Shown here piece by piece: positions 6,511-15,240 of a stretch of 22,638 bases of DNA. Location of the stretch: positions 1 through 22,638 of the forward strand of contig CAYLZN010000061.1 of the NCBI GenBank assembly GCA_964387935.1, written 5' to 3'. The position numbers were made by a program, and so were the translations under genes. The notes under the pieces were generated by a model, which searched no databases, had not been told where the DNA came from, and was given only the letters and a program-made list of their open reading frames with translations. Each line of letters opens with the position of its first letter. Position 1 is the stretch's first letter. The stretch comes from CAYLZN01 sp964387935. GTDB lineage: Bacteria > Acidobacteriota > Vicinamibacteria > Vicinamibacterales > JAFNAJ01.

Positions 6511-6520
6511 NNNNNNNNNN
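6511..6520. other. Assembly gap (10 N)
   Basis: Ten undetermined bases lie inside the nucleotidyltransferase gene. Upstream codons start at positions divisible by 3 and downstream codons at positions with remainder 2, so a real gap of 8 or 11 nt (or any length 2 mod 3) would make one continuous frame. Confidence 0.99.
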
Positions 6521-6764
6521 AGGGTCTTCGACGCCCTGGCCACCCTGCCGGACCAGGCGGTGCGTGAACTCCACCCGGGCGAGCTCGCGCAATATACCGT
6601 CATTCGTGTGGCCGACGAGATTCTGGTTGATTTGATGCGATCGGCCGGCGGAATCGACTATGCGGAGGCAGCACTGGACGTGGTGACGAAGGACGTGGGC
6701 GGCGTTCCCATCCCGTTTGCCAGACGATCAGCTGCCTTGAATCGCGATGCTCCGGCGATTGTGG

Positions 6765-6811
6765 GTGGATCATCAGTATCCCGGGACTTACTGGGCTCGA
6801 GTTCCGGGCCG
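6765..6811 (+). repeat. 47-bp dispersed repeat, copy B, with hairpin
   Basis: Direct repeat of 6019-6065 (41/47 identical). Bases 6780-6788 pair with 6800-6808 to form a 9-bp stem with one G-T wobble around an 11-nt loop, as in REP-type elements. It supplies the last 15 or so codons and the stop region of the broken nucleotidyltransferase frame and ends 33 nt before the -10 box of the Tricorn-like gene. Confidence 0.75.
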
Positions 6812-6843
6812 TGAAGGTCTGGCGGAGACACGGCCCCCCGGCG

Positions 6844-6849
6844 TACGAT
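6844..6849 (+). promoter_or_regulatory. -10 box for a leaderless Tricorn-like mRNA
   Basis: TACGAT ends 8 nt before the ATG at 6858. With the usual 6-8 nt from -10 to the first transcribed base, transcription would begin at the start codon or one base before. No Shine-Dalgarno sequence precedes the ATG, which fits a leaderless message. No convincing -35 element is visible. Confidence 0.4.
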
Positions 6850-6857
6850 GCGTGACC

Positions 6858-9800
6858 ATGTGCGTCCGCCACCTCCTCGCGATCGCCGCTCTCCTCGCCC
6901 TGGCCTGCGACGCGCTTGCGCCGGCCTCGGCACGTGCCCAGACACTCCTGCTGCGTCAGCCGACGGTCAGCCAGCGACACATCGCGTTCTCCTACGGCAG
7001 CGACATCTGGATCGTCGATCGGGCCGGCGGTGACGCACGGCGCCTCACGAGCTTCCAGGGGGAGAGCACCAATCCGCAGATGTCCCCCGATGGTCGCACC
7101 GTGGCCTTCAGCGCCCAGGACGGCGGCAACACCGACGTGTACCTCGTGCCGGTCGAGGGTGGCGAGCCCAGGCGCCTCACGTGGCACCCGGCCGCCGACA
7201 TGGTGACCGGCTGGACCCCGGACGGGACGCGTGTGGTCTTCGCGTCCACGCGCGCCTCGTACGCCGGCGTGACGAAGTTCTTCACGGTGAGCATCGGGGG
7301 CGGCCTCCCCGAGGCGATGCCCATGCCCCGCGGATATCAGGGCCAGCACTCGCCCGACGGCAGGCGCTTCGCCTATCGCATGGCGAACTCGTGGGACGAG
7401 GAGTGGCGCAACTACCGCGGCGGGCAGAATCGCCCCATCTGGATCCTCGACCTGGCGACGCACGACCTGGTCACGCCGCCGTGGACCGACAGCAAGGATG
7501 TCGATCCGGCATGGGTCGGCGAGACGGTCTACTTCCTGTCGGATCGCGACTGGCTGATGAACGTCTGGGCGTACGACGTGGCGACCAGGCAGGTGCGCCA
7601 GGTCACGAAGTTCAAGGACTACGACGTCAAGTCGCTCGACGCCGGCGGGGGCGCCGTGGTCTTCGAGCAGGCGGGCCGCATCCACCTGCTCGATCCGAAG
7701 ACCAGCACGCACGCGCCGGTCGACATCACGGTGCGAGGCGATTTCCCGTGGCTGACGCCGCAGTGGAAGCCGGTGGCCAGCCGTATCAGCAACGGCGCCA
7801 TCTCCCCGACCGGCAAGCGCGCCGTCTTCGAAGCGCGCGGGGAGATCTTCACCGCGCCCGCCGAGAAGGGCGACTGGAGGAACCTCACGCGTACCCCGGG
7901 CGTTGCCGAGCGCAATCCGGCGTGGTCGCCCGACGGCAAGTGGATCTCCTACTTCAGCGATCGCAGCGGCGAGTACCGGCTGGTCATCGTACCGCAGGAC
8001 GGGCTGGGCGAGCCGCGCGAGATCACGCTGCCCGAGCCCACCTTCTACTTCACGCCGCAGTGGTCACCGGACTCGACGAAGGTCCTCTTCACCGACACGG
8101 ATCTCCGACTCTGGGTCGTGGATGTGGCGACGGGCAAGGCCGTCCACGCCGACACCGACAACTACATGGCCCCGCAGCGCTCCATGAACCCGGTGTGGAG
8201 CCCCGATTCGCGGTGGATCGCGTACGCCAAGCGCCTTCACACGCAACTGCGCGCGCTCTTCATCTACGACGCGCAGACGGGTCGCGCCACGCAGGTCTCC
8301 GACGGCATGTCGGACGCGGTGTGGCCCGCCTGGGACGCCTCCGGCAAGTACCTGTTCTTCCTGGCCTCCACTACCTACGGGCTGAACACAGGCTGGCTCG
8401 ACATGACGTCCTACGAGCGCACGGCGACCTGGGCGCTCTACCTCGCCGTGCTGAAGAAGGGCGATCCGTCGCCGCTGATGCCGGAGTCCGACGAAGAGGG
8501 TTCATCCGCCGACACCAGGGGTGAGGAGGCCAGGAGCGAAGGCGCCGCGGCCAAGGAAGCCGCGAAAGACGCGGCGCCCTCGAAGGCGCCGCCGGTCACG
8601 ATCGACTTCGACGGCCTCGCCCAGCGCACCATCTCGCTCAACGTGACGCCGCGCACGTACGTCGGTCTCCAGTCGGGCGCAGCGGGCACCGTATTCCTGC
8701 TCGAGAGCATTCCGGCCACGGGGACGAGCGAGGGCCCGCCGCCCGGATCCACCCTGCATCGCTACACGCTCAAGGAGCGCAAGGCCGTCGTCTTCCTGAG
8801 TGGCCTTTCGGCATTCGACCTCTCGGCCGACGGCAAGAAGCTGCTGTATCGCACCGCGGGCCAGAACCCGACCCACGGCATCGTCGACGCCGACAAGGCC
8901 CCGCCGCAAGCGGGCAGCGGCGCGCTGAAGCTCGCCGAGATGCGGATGCTCGTGGACCCGCGCGCCGAGTTCGCGCAGATGTTCACCGAGGGCTGGCGCT
9001 TCCAGCGCGACTTCCTCTACGTGCCCAACCTGCACGGCGCCGACTACCAGAAGACCAAGGCTCTCTACGCGCCGCTGCTCGCACACGTGCGGCACCGCGC
9101 CGATCTCAACTACCTGCTCGACATGCTTGGCGCCGAGGTGGCCGTCGGCCACTCGTACGTCCGCGGCGGCGACCTGCCGGATCTCCCGCAGACGAACGCT
9201 GGCCTGCTCGGCGCGGACTTCTCGGTCGAGAACGGACGGTATCGAATCGCGAAGATCTACACCGGCGAGAGCTGGAACCCGCAGCTGCGCGCGCCGCTCT
9301 CGGGCCCGGGCATCGACGTGAGCGTCGGCGACTACGTGCTGGCCATCAACGGCCAGGACCTCGCGGGCACCGACAGCATCTATCGACTGCTCGAGGGCAC
9401 GGCGAACCGACAGACGGTCCTGAGCGTCAACGCCCAGCCCTCGATCGCCGGGGCCCGCCGCGTGACCGTCGTGCCGGTGACGAGCGAAGCGCAGTTGAGG
9501 CAGTTCGACTGGATCGAGGGAAACCGCCGCACGGTGGATCAGCTCTCCAACGGGCAGCTCGCCTACGTGTACGTGCCCAACACCGCGCAGCCCGGCTACA
9601 CCTACTTCAACCGCTACTACTTCGCGCAGCAGGATCGGCCGGGCGTCATCATCGACGAGCGCTACAACGGCGGCGGCTCGGCCGCCGACTACATGGTCGA
9701 GGTGATGCGGCGGCCGCTCTACGGCTACTTCAACAACGCGGTGGCCGATCGCCGGCCCTTCACGACGCCGGGCGCCGGCATCTGGGGCCCGAAGGTGATG

Positions 9801-10175
9801 ATCATCAACGAAATGGCGGGCTCCGGCGGCGACCTGCTGCCCTACATGTTTCGGGCCGCGAAGCTCGGCCCCCTCGTGGGCAAGCGCACGTGGGGTGGCC
9901 TGGTGGGCACGTGGGACACGCCGCCGCTCATCGACGGCGGCGTCATGATCGCGCCGCGCGGCGGCTTCTTCGACGCCGATGGCAAATGGGCCGTCGAGAA
10001 CGAAGGCGTGGCGCCCGACATCGACGTCGAGTTCACGCCGAAGGACGCACTCTCGGGCCGCGATCCTCAACTCGAGCGCGCGGTCCAGGAGGGACTCAGG
10101 CTCCTGAACGACCGCCCGGTCCAGTTGAAGAAGGAGCCGCCCTTCCCGGTGAGGTCGCGCAGGCCGGGCGAGTGA
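6858..10175 (+). CDS. Tricorn-like S41-family protease, exported
   Basis: A 1105-residue protein with the Tricorn layout. Residues 1-28 are a signal peptide (ARAQ/T). Two WD40-like PD40 propellers follow (about 30-305 and 310-535, with repeats such as NPQMSPDGRTVAF and NPAWSPDGKWISYF), then a low-complexity charged Ala/Glu linker (about 540-578), a helical core domain with His765 (AVGHSYVRGG), a PDZ domain (about 815-875, VGDYVLAINGQDL) and the S41 catalytic domain with DERYNGGG (933-940), the nucleophile Ser989 in NEMAGSGGD and Glu1047 in AVENEGVAPDI. All main catalytic residues are present. The archaeal Tricorn is cytosolic and degrades oligopeptides made by the proteasome; this version is secreted and probably digests peptides in the periplasm. 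ATG 6858 is chosen for the signal peptide. Confidence 0.92.
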   Translation: MCVRHLLAIAALLALACDALAPASARAQTLLLRQPTVSQRHIAFSYGSDIWIVDRAGGDARRLTSFQGESTNPQMSPDGRTVAFSAQDGGNTDVYLVPVEGGEPRRLTWHPAADMVTGWTPDGTRVVFASTRASYAGVTKFFTVSIGGGLPEAMPMPRGYQGQHSPDGRRFAYRMANSWDEEWRNYRGGQNRPIWILDLATHDLVTPPWTDSKDVDPAWVGETVYFLSDRDWLMNVWAYDVATRQVRQVTKFKDYDVKSLDAGGGAVVFEQAGRIHLLDPKTSTHAPVDITVRGDFPWLTPQWKPVASRISNGAISPTGKRAVFEARGEIFTAPAEKGDWRNLTRTPGVAERNPAWSPDGKWISYFSDRSGEYRLVIVPQDGLGEPREITLPEPTFYFTPQWSPDSTKVLFTDTDLRLWVVDVATGKAVHADTDNYMAPQRSMNPVWSPDSRWIAYAKRLHTQLRALFIYDAQTGRATQVSDGMSDAVWPAWDASGKYLFFLASTTYGLNTGWLDMTSYERTATWALYLAVLKKGDPSPLMPESDEEGSSADTRGEEARSEGAAAKEAAKDAAPSKAPPVTIDFDGLAQRTISLNVTPRTYVGLQSGAAGTVFLLESIPATGTSEGPPPGSTLHRYTLKERKAVVFLSGLSAFDLSADGKKLLYRTAGQNPTHGIVDADKAPPQAGSGALKLAEMRMLVDPRAEFAQMFTEGWRFQRDFLYVPNLHGADYQKTKALYAPLLAHVRHRADLNYLLDMLGAEVAVGHSYVRGGDLPDLPQTNAGLLGADFSVENGRYRIAKIYTGESWNPQLRAPLSGPGIDVSVGDYVLAINGQDLAGTDSIYRLLEGTANRQTVLSVNAQPSIAGARRVTVVPVTSEAQLRQFDWIEGNRRTVDQLSNGQLAYVYVPNTAQPGYTYFNRYYFAQQDRPGVIIDERYNGGGSAADYMVEVMRRPLYGYFNNAVADRRPFTTPGAGIWGPKVMIINEMAGSGGDLLPYMFRAAKLGPLVGKRTWGGLVGTWDTPPLIDGGVMIAPRGGFFDADGKWAVENEGVAPDIDVEFTPKDALSGRDPQLERAVQEGLRLLNDRPVQLKKEPPFPVRSRRPGE

Positions 10176-10179
10176 GGCG

Positions 10180-10226
10180 GTGCCACTCGGGCTCGCGCGC
10201 CCGCCGTACCCACGCGCTGGTGGCAC
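10180..10226. other. Inverted repeat after the Tricorn-like gene
   Basis: GTGCCAC (10180-10186) and GTGGCAC (10220-10226) are perfect inverted arms with a 33-nt GC-rich middle, starting 5 nt after the TGA. It could form a long hairpin at the 3' end of the message. No T-run follows, so a terminator role is only a possibility. Confidence 0.3.
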
Positions 10227-10259
10227 GGCGTTCGCACTCCTCCTCCACGTGCCCGGGTG

Positions 10260-10265
10260 TAGGAT
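10260..10265 (+). promoter_or_regulatory. -10 box immediately upstream of the Uma2 remnant
   Basis: TAGGAT ends 6 nt before the ATG at 10272, again placing the expected transcript start at the start codon. No clear -35 is visible and there is no Shine-Dalgarno sequence for this ATG. Confidence 0.35.
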
Positions 10266-10271
10266 CACTCA

Positions 10272-10701
10272 ATGGACGGGAAAGACGCGATGCCGACCGC
10301 CGCTCGCCGGGAGACGCGCTTCACCTATGAGGATTTCCTGCTGTTCCCAGACGATGGGCAACGGCACGAGATCATCGACGGCGAGCACTACGTGACCCCG
10401 TCGCCGAACACCAGGCACCAGGATCTCGTGGCAGGGCGCCCCGGCGCGGGTGATCGAGGTGCTGTCGCGCGGGACGCGCAAGCGCGACGAGCAGATCAAG
10501 CGGCGGCTGTTCGATCGCGGGGGCGTGCGCGAGTACTGGCTCGTCGACCCCGAGCTCGACCTGGTCAAGGTCTACAGGCGTAGCGCGGAAGGGGGATTCG
10601 CGCGCGTGGCGGAACTCACCGCTGAAGACGAAGCGGTGCTCGAGTCACCGCTGCTGCCGGGGTTGCGGCTCCCGCTCGCCGAGTTGTTCCTGCCCACGTA
10701 G
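10272..10701 (+). pseudogene. Uma2-family endonuclease, internally deleted and frameshifted
   Basis: Uma2 proteins are PD-(D/E)xK-fold putative nucleases of about 185-200 residues. The N-terminal third is intact in the first frame: FTYEDFLLFPDDGQRHEIIDGEHYVTPSPNTRHQ (residues 17-50 region), including the conserved Glu of the 'E.IDGE' motif. Shortly after codon 50 (10421) the similarity jumps, in the next frame, to QGAPARVIEVLS, then TRKRDEQIKR, REYWLVDPE and a normal C-terminus ending in PLAELFLPT at 10701. About 45-60 residues are missing, including the central strand with the catalytic Asp. The deletion changes phase, so no full-length product is possible without recoding. A fragment starting at GTG 10450 could be translated but lacks the first catalytic residue. 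Confidence 0.75.
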
Positions 10702-10756
10702 GCCCGGCGCTGCGCGCGGCCCAGGCAGGTTCGACGCCGCCGGGCCCGTCCCGCGT

Positions 10757-10762
10757 TACGAT
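10757..10762 (+). promoter_or_regulatory. -10 box of the hybrid two-component gene
   Basis: TACGAT (10757-10762), in the context GTTACGATC, lies 37 nt before the ATG at 10800, giving a predicted leader of about 30 nt. It is the same hexamer found just before the Tricorn-like start. A recognisable -35 is lacking, so confidence is low. Confidence 0.3.
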
Positions 10763-10799
10763 CAGGGGCGCCGACGCCGACCACGGGCCGGCCATCACC

Positions 10800-13700
10800 A
10801 TGACCCCACGCCGACCGGGCGACCCGCGAACCCACGGACGCGAGGCGTGCCGTACCGCCGCACTGACGTGTGTCGTGGCCGCGTTGCTGGCCTGGCCGAC
10901 CGCGGCCAGCAGCGACGACACCCTCTGGACGCGGCCGCTCGGCGTCGAAGATGGCCTGTCGCAGAACTACGCCTTGGCCATCGCCCAGGACCGTGACGGG
11001 TTCCTGTGGTTCGGCACCGTCAGTGGGCTCAACCGGTGGGACGGCTCCCAGTTCGAGTCCTTCGCCTCCGTCGCCGATGGGCCGTCCACCCTGAGCGCGC
11101 CCGTCGTGCTCGCCCTTCACGCCGACACAGCCGGGAACTTGTGGGTGGGGACCACCGAGGGCATCGACCGGTTCGACGCGGGCACCAACGCGTTCCAGCG
11201 CTACGGGGCCGCCCTTCGGACGCTCAACGGCGGGCGCCCCGTGCCGGTCGAAGCGATCGCGTCGGACCGGGCGGGCCGGGTCTGGTTCGCGTCGTTCGGA
11301 GGGGCGCGGATCTACCGGTTGGACGCTCCCACCGGCGAGGTCCACGCCTTCGCGGTCCCGGGCGCGGCCGGCCTGTGGGTGACGGCGCTGCACGTGGACA
11401 GCGCCGATCGCTTGTGGGTGGCGACGGGACCCGCCTCGGACGCCGCCGGTTCGCGCGACGCGCGCTACCAGCTGTTCCTGTTCGATCAGAGCAGTGACAT
11501 CGCCGGCAGCAGCCTTCCGTCCCCGCGCATGTCCGTCCGTCTCGATCACGAGGACGGCAAGGCGGGGCCAATCGTCGAGGATCGGACGCACCGGGTGTGG
11601 GTGGGGAGGCGCGGCGGACTGCTGCGTTACGACCCTGTGACCGGGACCGTGGTCAGGACCGGCGGCGGTTCCTCGGACCCCCAGCCGCTTGCCGATCAAC
11701 TCGTGCGAAGTCTCGCGCTCGGCCCTTCGGGCGAACTCTGGGTCCTGACCCACTCGCAGGATCCCGCGCCCAGCGACGAGCCCCACTCGCTTTTCCGGAT
11801 GGACCCCGACACGCGGGAAGCGCACCGGGTCACCCTGCGCGACAGGGCCGGCCGCCCGGCGACCGACGCCCGCCTGGAGCGCGTCTTCGTCGATCGTTCG
11901 GGCGTCCTCTGGTTGAGCAGCAACGCGGGCGGCTTGCGCCACGCGGACGTGAGCGCCGGAGGGTTCTCGCTGTATCGGCGGCAGGCCGGGAGCGAGCCGG
12001 GGCTCTCCGGCAGTTTCGTGCGCGCAGTCGTCAAGGCACGCGACGGAGCCGTGTGGGTTGGGACACAGCGGGGCCTCACTCGCGTGGACCGATCGAGTGA
12101 CCGGGTCGACTACTCGACCCCGTTCGCGACAGGGCGCACGGCGCTGCCGGATCCAAGCGTCCAGGCGCTGCTCGAGGACCGCAACGGCAACCTGTGGATC
12201 GGCACGCCACGCGGCCTTGCGGTCAGGGAGTCGTCGTCTGGAGCCGTGCGTGACTACCGTCACCAGGAGGGCAATCCTCGCAGCCTCGCCGACGATTGGG
12301 TACAGGTCATCCACGAGGATCATGAGGGACGACTCTGGTTTGGGACGTTGGGACGCGGCCTGAGCGTGTTCGATCCCGTGAGCCGGAGCTTCCTGAACTA
12401 CGGGAACGACCCCCGCGATTCGAGCGGCCTGCCGAGCGGGTCCGTGACCGCCCTGTTTTCGGACAGCACGAGTCAGTTGTGGGTCGGCACGGAGTCCGGC
12501 CTCGCCCGGCTCTCATCGTCGTCGGAGCCGACGCGCCGGTTCGTGCCCGTCGCCGACGGGCCCGGCGGCCTGGGCGGCGTCGTCATCCTGTCCATCGCCG
12601 AGAGCGCGGCCACGCCCGGCATTCTGTGGGTGGGCACGGAGCAGCGTGGCCTCGGCCGACTCGACGTGCGGGACGAATCGGTGCGGTTCTTCACCACGCG
12701 GAACAGCGGCCTCCCGGACGATACGGTCTACGGCATCCTCACCGACGGGCACGGACGCCTCTGGATGAGCACCAACCGGGGCCTGGTGTGTCATGACCCC
12801 GCCACGAACGTGTTTCGTTCCTACGAGGTCGAACGAGGCCTGCAATCGAGCGAGTTCAACGCGAGGGCCTACTTCCGTGCGGCTGACGGCGAGATGTTCT
12901 TTGGAGGCATCGCCGGGCTGAATGCCTTCTATCCCGACCGCGTCAGCGACAATCCCTACGCGCCGAGCGTGCTCATCAGCGGTGTGCGCGTCCTGGACCG
13001 GGGCGCGAAGTCATCCGCGACAGCCGCGACGCTGATCTATCGTCCGGGGATGCCGCGGCAGTCGGTGGAGATCGCCCACAGCCGACGCGACATCAGCGTC
13101 GACTACGTCGCGCTGCACTTCAGCGATGCTGCCAGAAACCGTTACCTGTACAAGCTGGACCACTACGATGCCGATTGGCGTGGACCGGTCGCACAACGCA
13201 CTGCGCAATACACCAACCTGGACCCCGGAACGTACATCTTCCGCGTCAAGGCCCTGAGCAGTCACGGTGTCCCGAGCGACGGCGAGGCCACCTTCTCCTT
13301 CGTGATCCTGCCGCCGTTCTACGCGACGGCCTGGTTCCGCGCGCTGGCGGGGGTGGCCATCGTGCTCGCGCTTGCAGGCGGCTTCCGGCTGCGCGTGCGC
13401 GCGCTCCGCCGACGGCAGCAGGTGCTCGAACGCGACGTGGCCCAGCGCACCGAGGAGCTGAGGCACGCGCTCGAGACCGTCGAAGGGCAGGCACGGCAAC
13501 TGAAAGAACTCGACGCGGCGAAGTCGCGGTTCTTCGCCAACATCTCGCACGAGTTCCGCACGCCGCTGACGTTGACGCTCGGGCCGCTCCGCGACGTGCA
13601 GGCCGGGATGCACGGAGCGATTCCTGAGAGCGCCCGTGCAGAGATCGATCTCGCGATCGAGAACGCCAGGCGCCAGCTCGAGCTGGTGGACCAGTTGCTC

Positions 13701-15077
13701 GAGCTGGCCAGACTCGACGCCGGGCAGCCCGACTTCCGGCCGCGCGAGGCCCGCCTCGACGAATGCGTGCGCCTGGCCGCCGCGCCGTTCGAATCGCTCG
13801 CGAGACGCCAGCACACTCGACTCGATCTCGACCTGCCAGGCGACGTAGTGCGCGGCACGCTCGACGAGGGCAAAATCGAGCGGGTGATTGGCAACCTGCT
13901 GGGCAACGCGCTGAAGTTCACGCCGTCAGGCGGAGTCGTTACCATGCGCCTGCGGACGGCGGCCGACGGGTGGGCCGCAATCGAGGTGGAGGACTCTGGC
14001 CCTGGCATTCCGGCGCACGATCTGCCGCACGTGTTCGAGCGCTTCTACCGAGGCGATCAGTCACTGGGCCATGCGTCGGGTACGGGGATCGGCCTCGCGC
14101 TGGCCAGGGAATACGTGGAGCTGCACGGCGGGGACATCCGCGCGGAGAACCGCGCCGGAGGCGGAACGCGCGTCATCGTCCGGCTGCCGGTGAGCGCCAC
14201 CCCTGCCGACGCTGCCGTTTCCCCTGACACCCATGAAGGGGAGGCGCAGAGCGTGGCGGGGGAGACGCCTCCCATCCCGGCGGATGCGAGCCGTCCCGAC
14301 GTCGAGCGCCCCTGCATCCTCGTCGTGGACGACCACGCTGACATGCGCGCGTACCTGCGCAAGCACCTCGCGCCACACTACGAAGTCCTCGAGGCTGCCA
14401 GGGGCGACGAGGCCCTCGCGCTGGTCGGCGTCGAGATGCCCGACGTCATCGTGAGCGATGTCATGATGCCAGGCCTCGACGGCTACGCGCTGTGCCGGGC
14501 GGTCAAGGCGAGCCCCGACACCGACTTCATCCCCGTGGTGCTGCTCACCGCGAAGGCCGGCGCCGGAAGCCGCCTCGACGGTCTCGAGGGCGGCGCCGAC
14601 GACTACCTCACCAAGCCGTTCGAGCCCGCCGAGCTGCTGGCCCGGATTCGCAACCTGCTGCTCGCCCGCGAACGCCTCAAGACGCGCTTCCTGCCCCGGG
14701 CGGCGAGGCCGGCGCTGCAGCCGACGCCACTTCCGGTCCAGTCGCCTGATGCCGCCCTGCTGGAACGGCTCCAGGACGTCCTGGACCGGGAGTCGCACGA
14801 GGAGTCGTTCGACGTGGCCGCGCTCGCGGCCCATCTCGGCATGAGTCGCGCCCAGTTGCATCGGCGGATCAAGGATGTGTCCGCGTCCACTCCTGCCGAG
14901 GTCATCATCCAGTTCCGGCTCGAGCGTGCGGCGCTCATGCTGGACCAGGGCGCGGGCAACGTTGGCGAAGTAGCCTACGCCGTCGGCTTCAGGAACGTGT
15001 CGCACTTCGTGAAGCGCTTCCGGGAGCGGTACGGACAGACACCAGCCGCCTACGCCGCCAGCGGGCGGGCATCCTGA
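10800..15077 (+). CDS. Hybrid two-component system regulator (Reg_prop / Y_Y_Y / HisKA / HATPase / REC / AraC)
   Basis: A 1425-residue one-protein signalling system. Residues 1-37 are a signal sequence; 45-715 hold about 14 Reg_prop repeats (for example DRDGFLWFGTVSGLNR, DRNGNLWIGTPRGLA), enough for two seven-bladed propellers; a Y_Y_Y domain spans about 760-835 and a membrane segment 846-864. In the cytoplasm a coiled coil leads to HisKA with His917 in SHEFRTPLT, then the ATPase with NLLGNALKF (1032-1040), DSGPGIP (1065-1071) and GTGIGLALA (1094-1102). The receiver has DD 1177-1178, phospho-acceptor Asp1220, Thr1250 and Lys1272. An AraC-type two-helix-turn-helix domain (1336-1420) is the DNA-binding output. 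In Bacteroidetes such proteins sense glycan fragments and switch on nearby genes. It ends 163 bp before the envelope operon on the same strand, its likeliest target. No Shine-Dalgarno sequence is evident at the ATG. Confidence 0.95.
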   Translation: MTPRRPGDPRTHGREACRTAALTCVVAALLAWPTAASSDDTLWTRPLGVEDGLSQNYALAIAQDRDGFLWFGTVSGLNRWDGSQFESFASVADGPSTLSAPVVLALHADTAGNLWVGTTEGIDRFDAGTNAFQRYGAALRTLNGGRPVPVEAIASDRAGRVWFASFGGARIYRLDAPTGEVHAFAVPGAAGLWVTALHVDSADRLWVATGPASDAAGSRDARYQLFLFDQSSDIAGSSLPSPRMSVRLDHEDGKAGPIVEDRTHRVWVGRRGGLLRYDPVTGTVVRTGGGSSDPQPLADQLVRSLALGPSGELWVLTHSQDPAPSDEPHSLFRMDPDTREAHRVTLRDRAGRPATDARLERVFVDRSGVLWLSSNAGGLRHADVSAGGFSLYRRQAGSEPGLSGSFVRAVVKARDGAVWVGTQRGLTRVDRSSDRVDYSTPFATGRTALPDPSVQALLEDRNGNLWIGTPRGLAVRESSSGAVRDYRHQEGNPRSLADDWVQVIHEDHEGRLWFGTLGRGLSVFDPVSRSFLNYGNDPRDSSGLPSGSVTALFSDSTSQLWVGTESGLARLSSSSEPTRRFVPVADGPGGLGGVVILSIAESAATPGILWVGTEQRGLGRLDVRDESVRFFTTRNSGLPDDTVYGILTDGHGRLWMSTNRGLVCHDPATNVFRSYEVERGLQSSEFNARAYFRAADGEMFFGGIAGLNAFYPDRVSDNPYAPSVLISGVRVLDRGAKSSATAATLIYRPGMPRQSVEIAHSRRDISVDYVALHFSDAARNRYLYKLDHYDADWRGPVAQRTAQYTNLDPGTYIFRVKALSSHGVPSDGEATFSFVILPPFYATAWFRALAGVAIVLALAGGFRLRVRALRRRQQVLERDVAQRTEELRHALETVEGQARQLKELDAAKSRFFANISHEFRTPLTLTLGPLRDVQAGMHGAIPESARAEIDLAIENARRQLELVDQLLELARLDAGQPDFRPREARLDECVRLAAAPFESLARRQHTRLDLDLPGDVVRGTLDEGKIERVIGNLLGNALKFTPSGGVVTMRLRTAADGWAAIEVEDSGPGIPAHDLPHVFERFYRGDQSLGHASGTGIGLALAREYVELHGGDIRAENRAGGGTRVIVRLPVSATPADAAVSPDTHEGEAQSVAGETPPIPADASRPDVERPCILVVDDHADMRAYLRKHLAPHYEVLEAARGDEALALVGVEMPDVIVSDVMMPGLDGYALCRAVKASPDTDFIPVVLLTAKAGAGSRLDGLEGGADDYLTKPFEPAELLARIRNLLLARERLKTRFLPRAARPALQPTPLPVQSPDAALLERLQDVLDRESHEESFDVAALAAHLGMSRAQLHRRIKDVSASTPAEVIIQFRLERAALMLDQGAGNVGEVAYAVGFRNVSHFVKRFRERYGQTPAAYAASGRAS

Positions 15078-15240
15078 TCCCGAACGGCACGAGTGAGTGG
15101 AAGGCCGTCCAGACCGCCCACCCGGCCGGGGACACACAGCACACGATTTGAGACGTCGGGAATACCGCCCCCTGGATCCATGAGGCAGACTCACGGGTCC
15201 CAGCGATGGATCCGCGCGTTTCGAGTCCCGGGAGGAACAC

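Larger units (their letters stand above)
6315..6814 (+). pseudogene. Nucleotidyltransferase-fold protein, broken (assembly gap and altered C-terminus)
   Basis: The GTG-initiated frame reads GGIRVARGTMDVDLLVATDPDN (44-65), which holds the DxD pair (Asp54, Asp56) of MNT/AbiEii-like nucleotidyltransferases. Ten Ns follow (6511-6520). After the gap the homologous sequence continues in another phase: VFDALATLPDQAV, VIRVADEILVDLM, and VPIPFA. In this family VPIPFA is normally followed by a helix ending in a REKD-type motif; here the sequence loses similarity and reads into repeat copy B, stopping at its last bases. The phase change may be only an artefact of the gap length (a true gap of 2 mod 3 would restore frame), but the C-terminus looks replaced by the repeat. 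It may be a dead antitoxin/toxin-like module. Confidence 0.55.

Noticed and set aside
8502..10268. 588-codon minus-strand open frame
   Set aside because: It is antisense to the catalytic half of the Tricorn-like protease; no ribosome binding site or domain.
10572..12323. 583-codon minus-strand open frame
   Set aside because: It is antisense to the Reg_prop region of the sensor and spans two genes; no recognisable family.
15078..15240. Search for a clear promoter of the envelope operon
   Set aside because: TTGAGA near 15149 has no well-spaced -10 and the GGATCC pair is not a known operator; no site can be supported.
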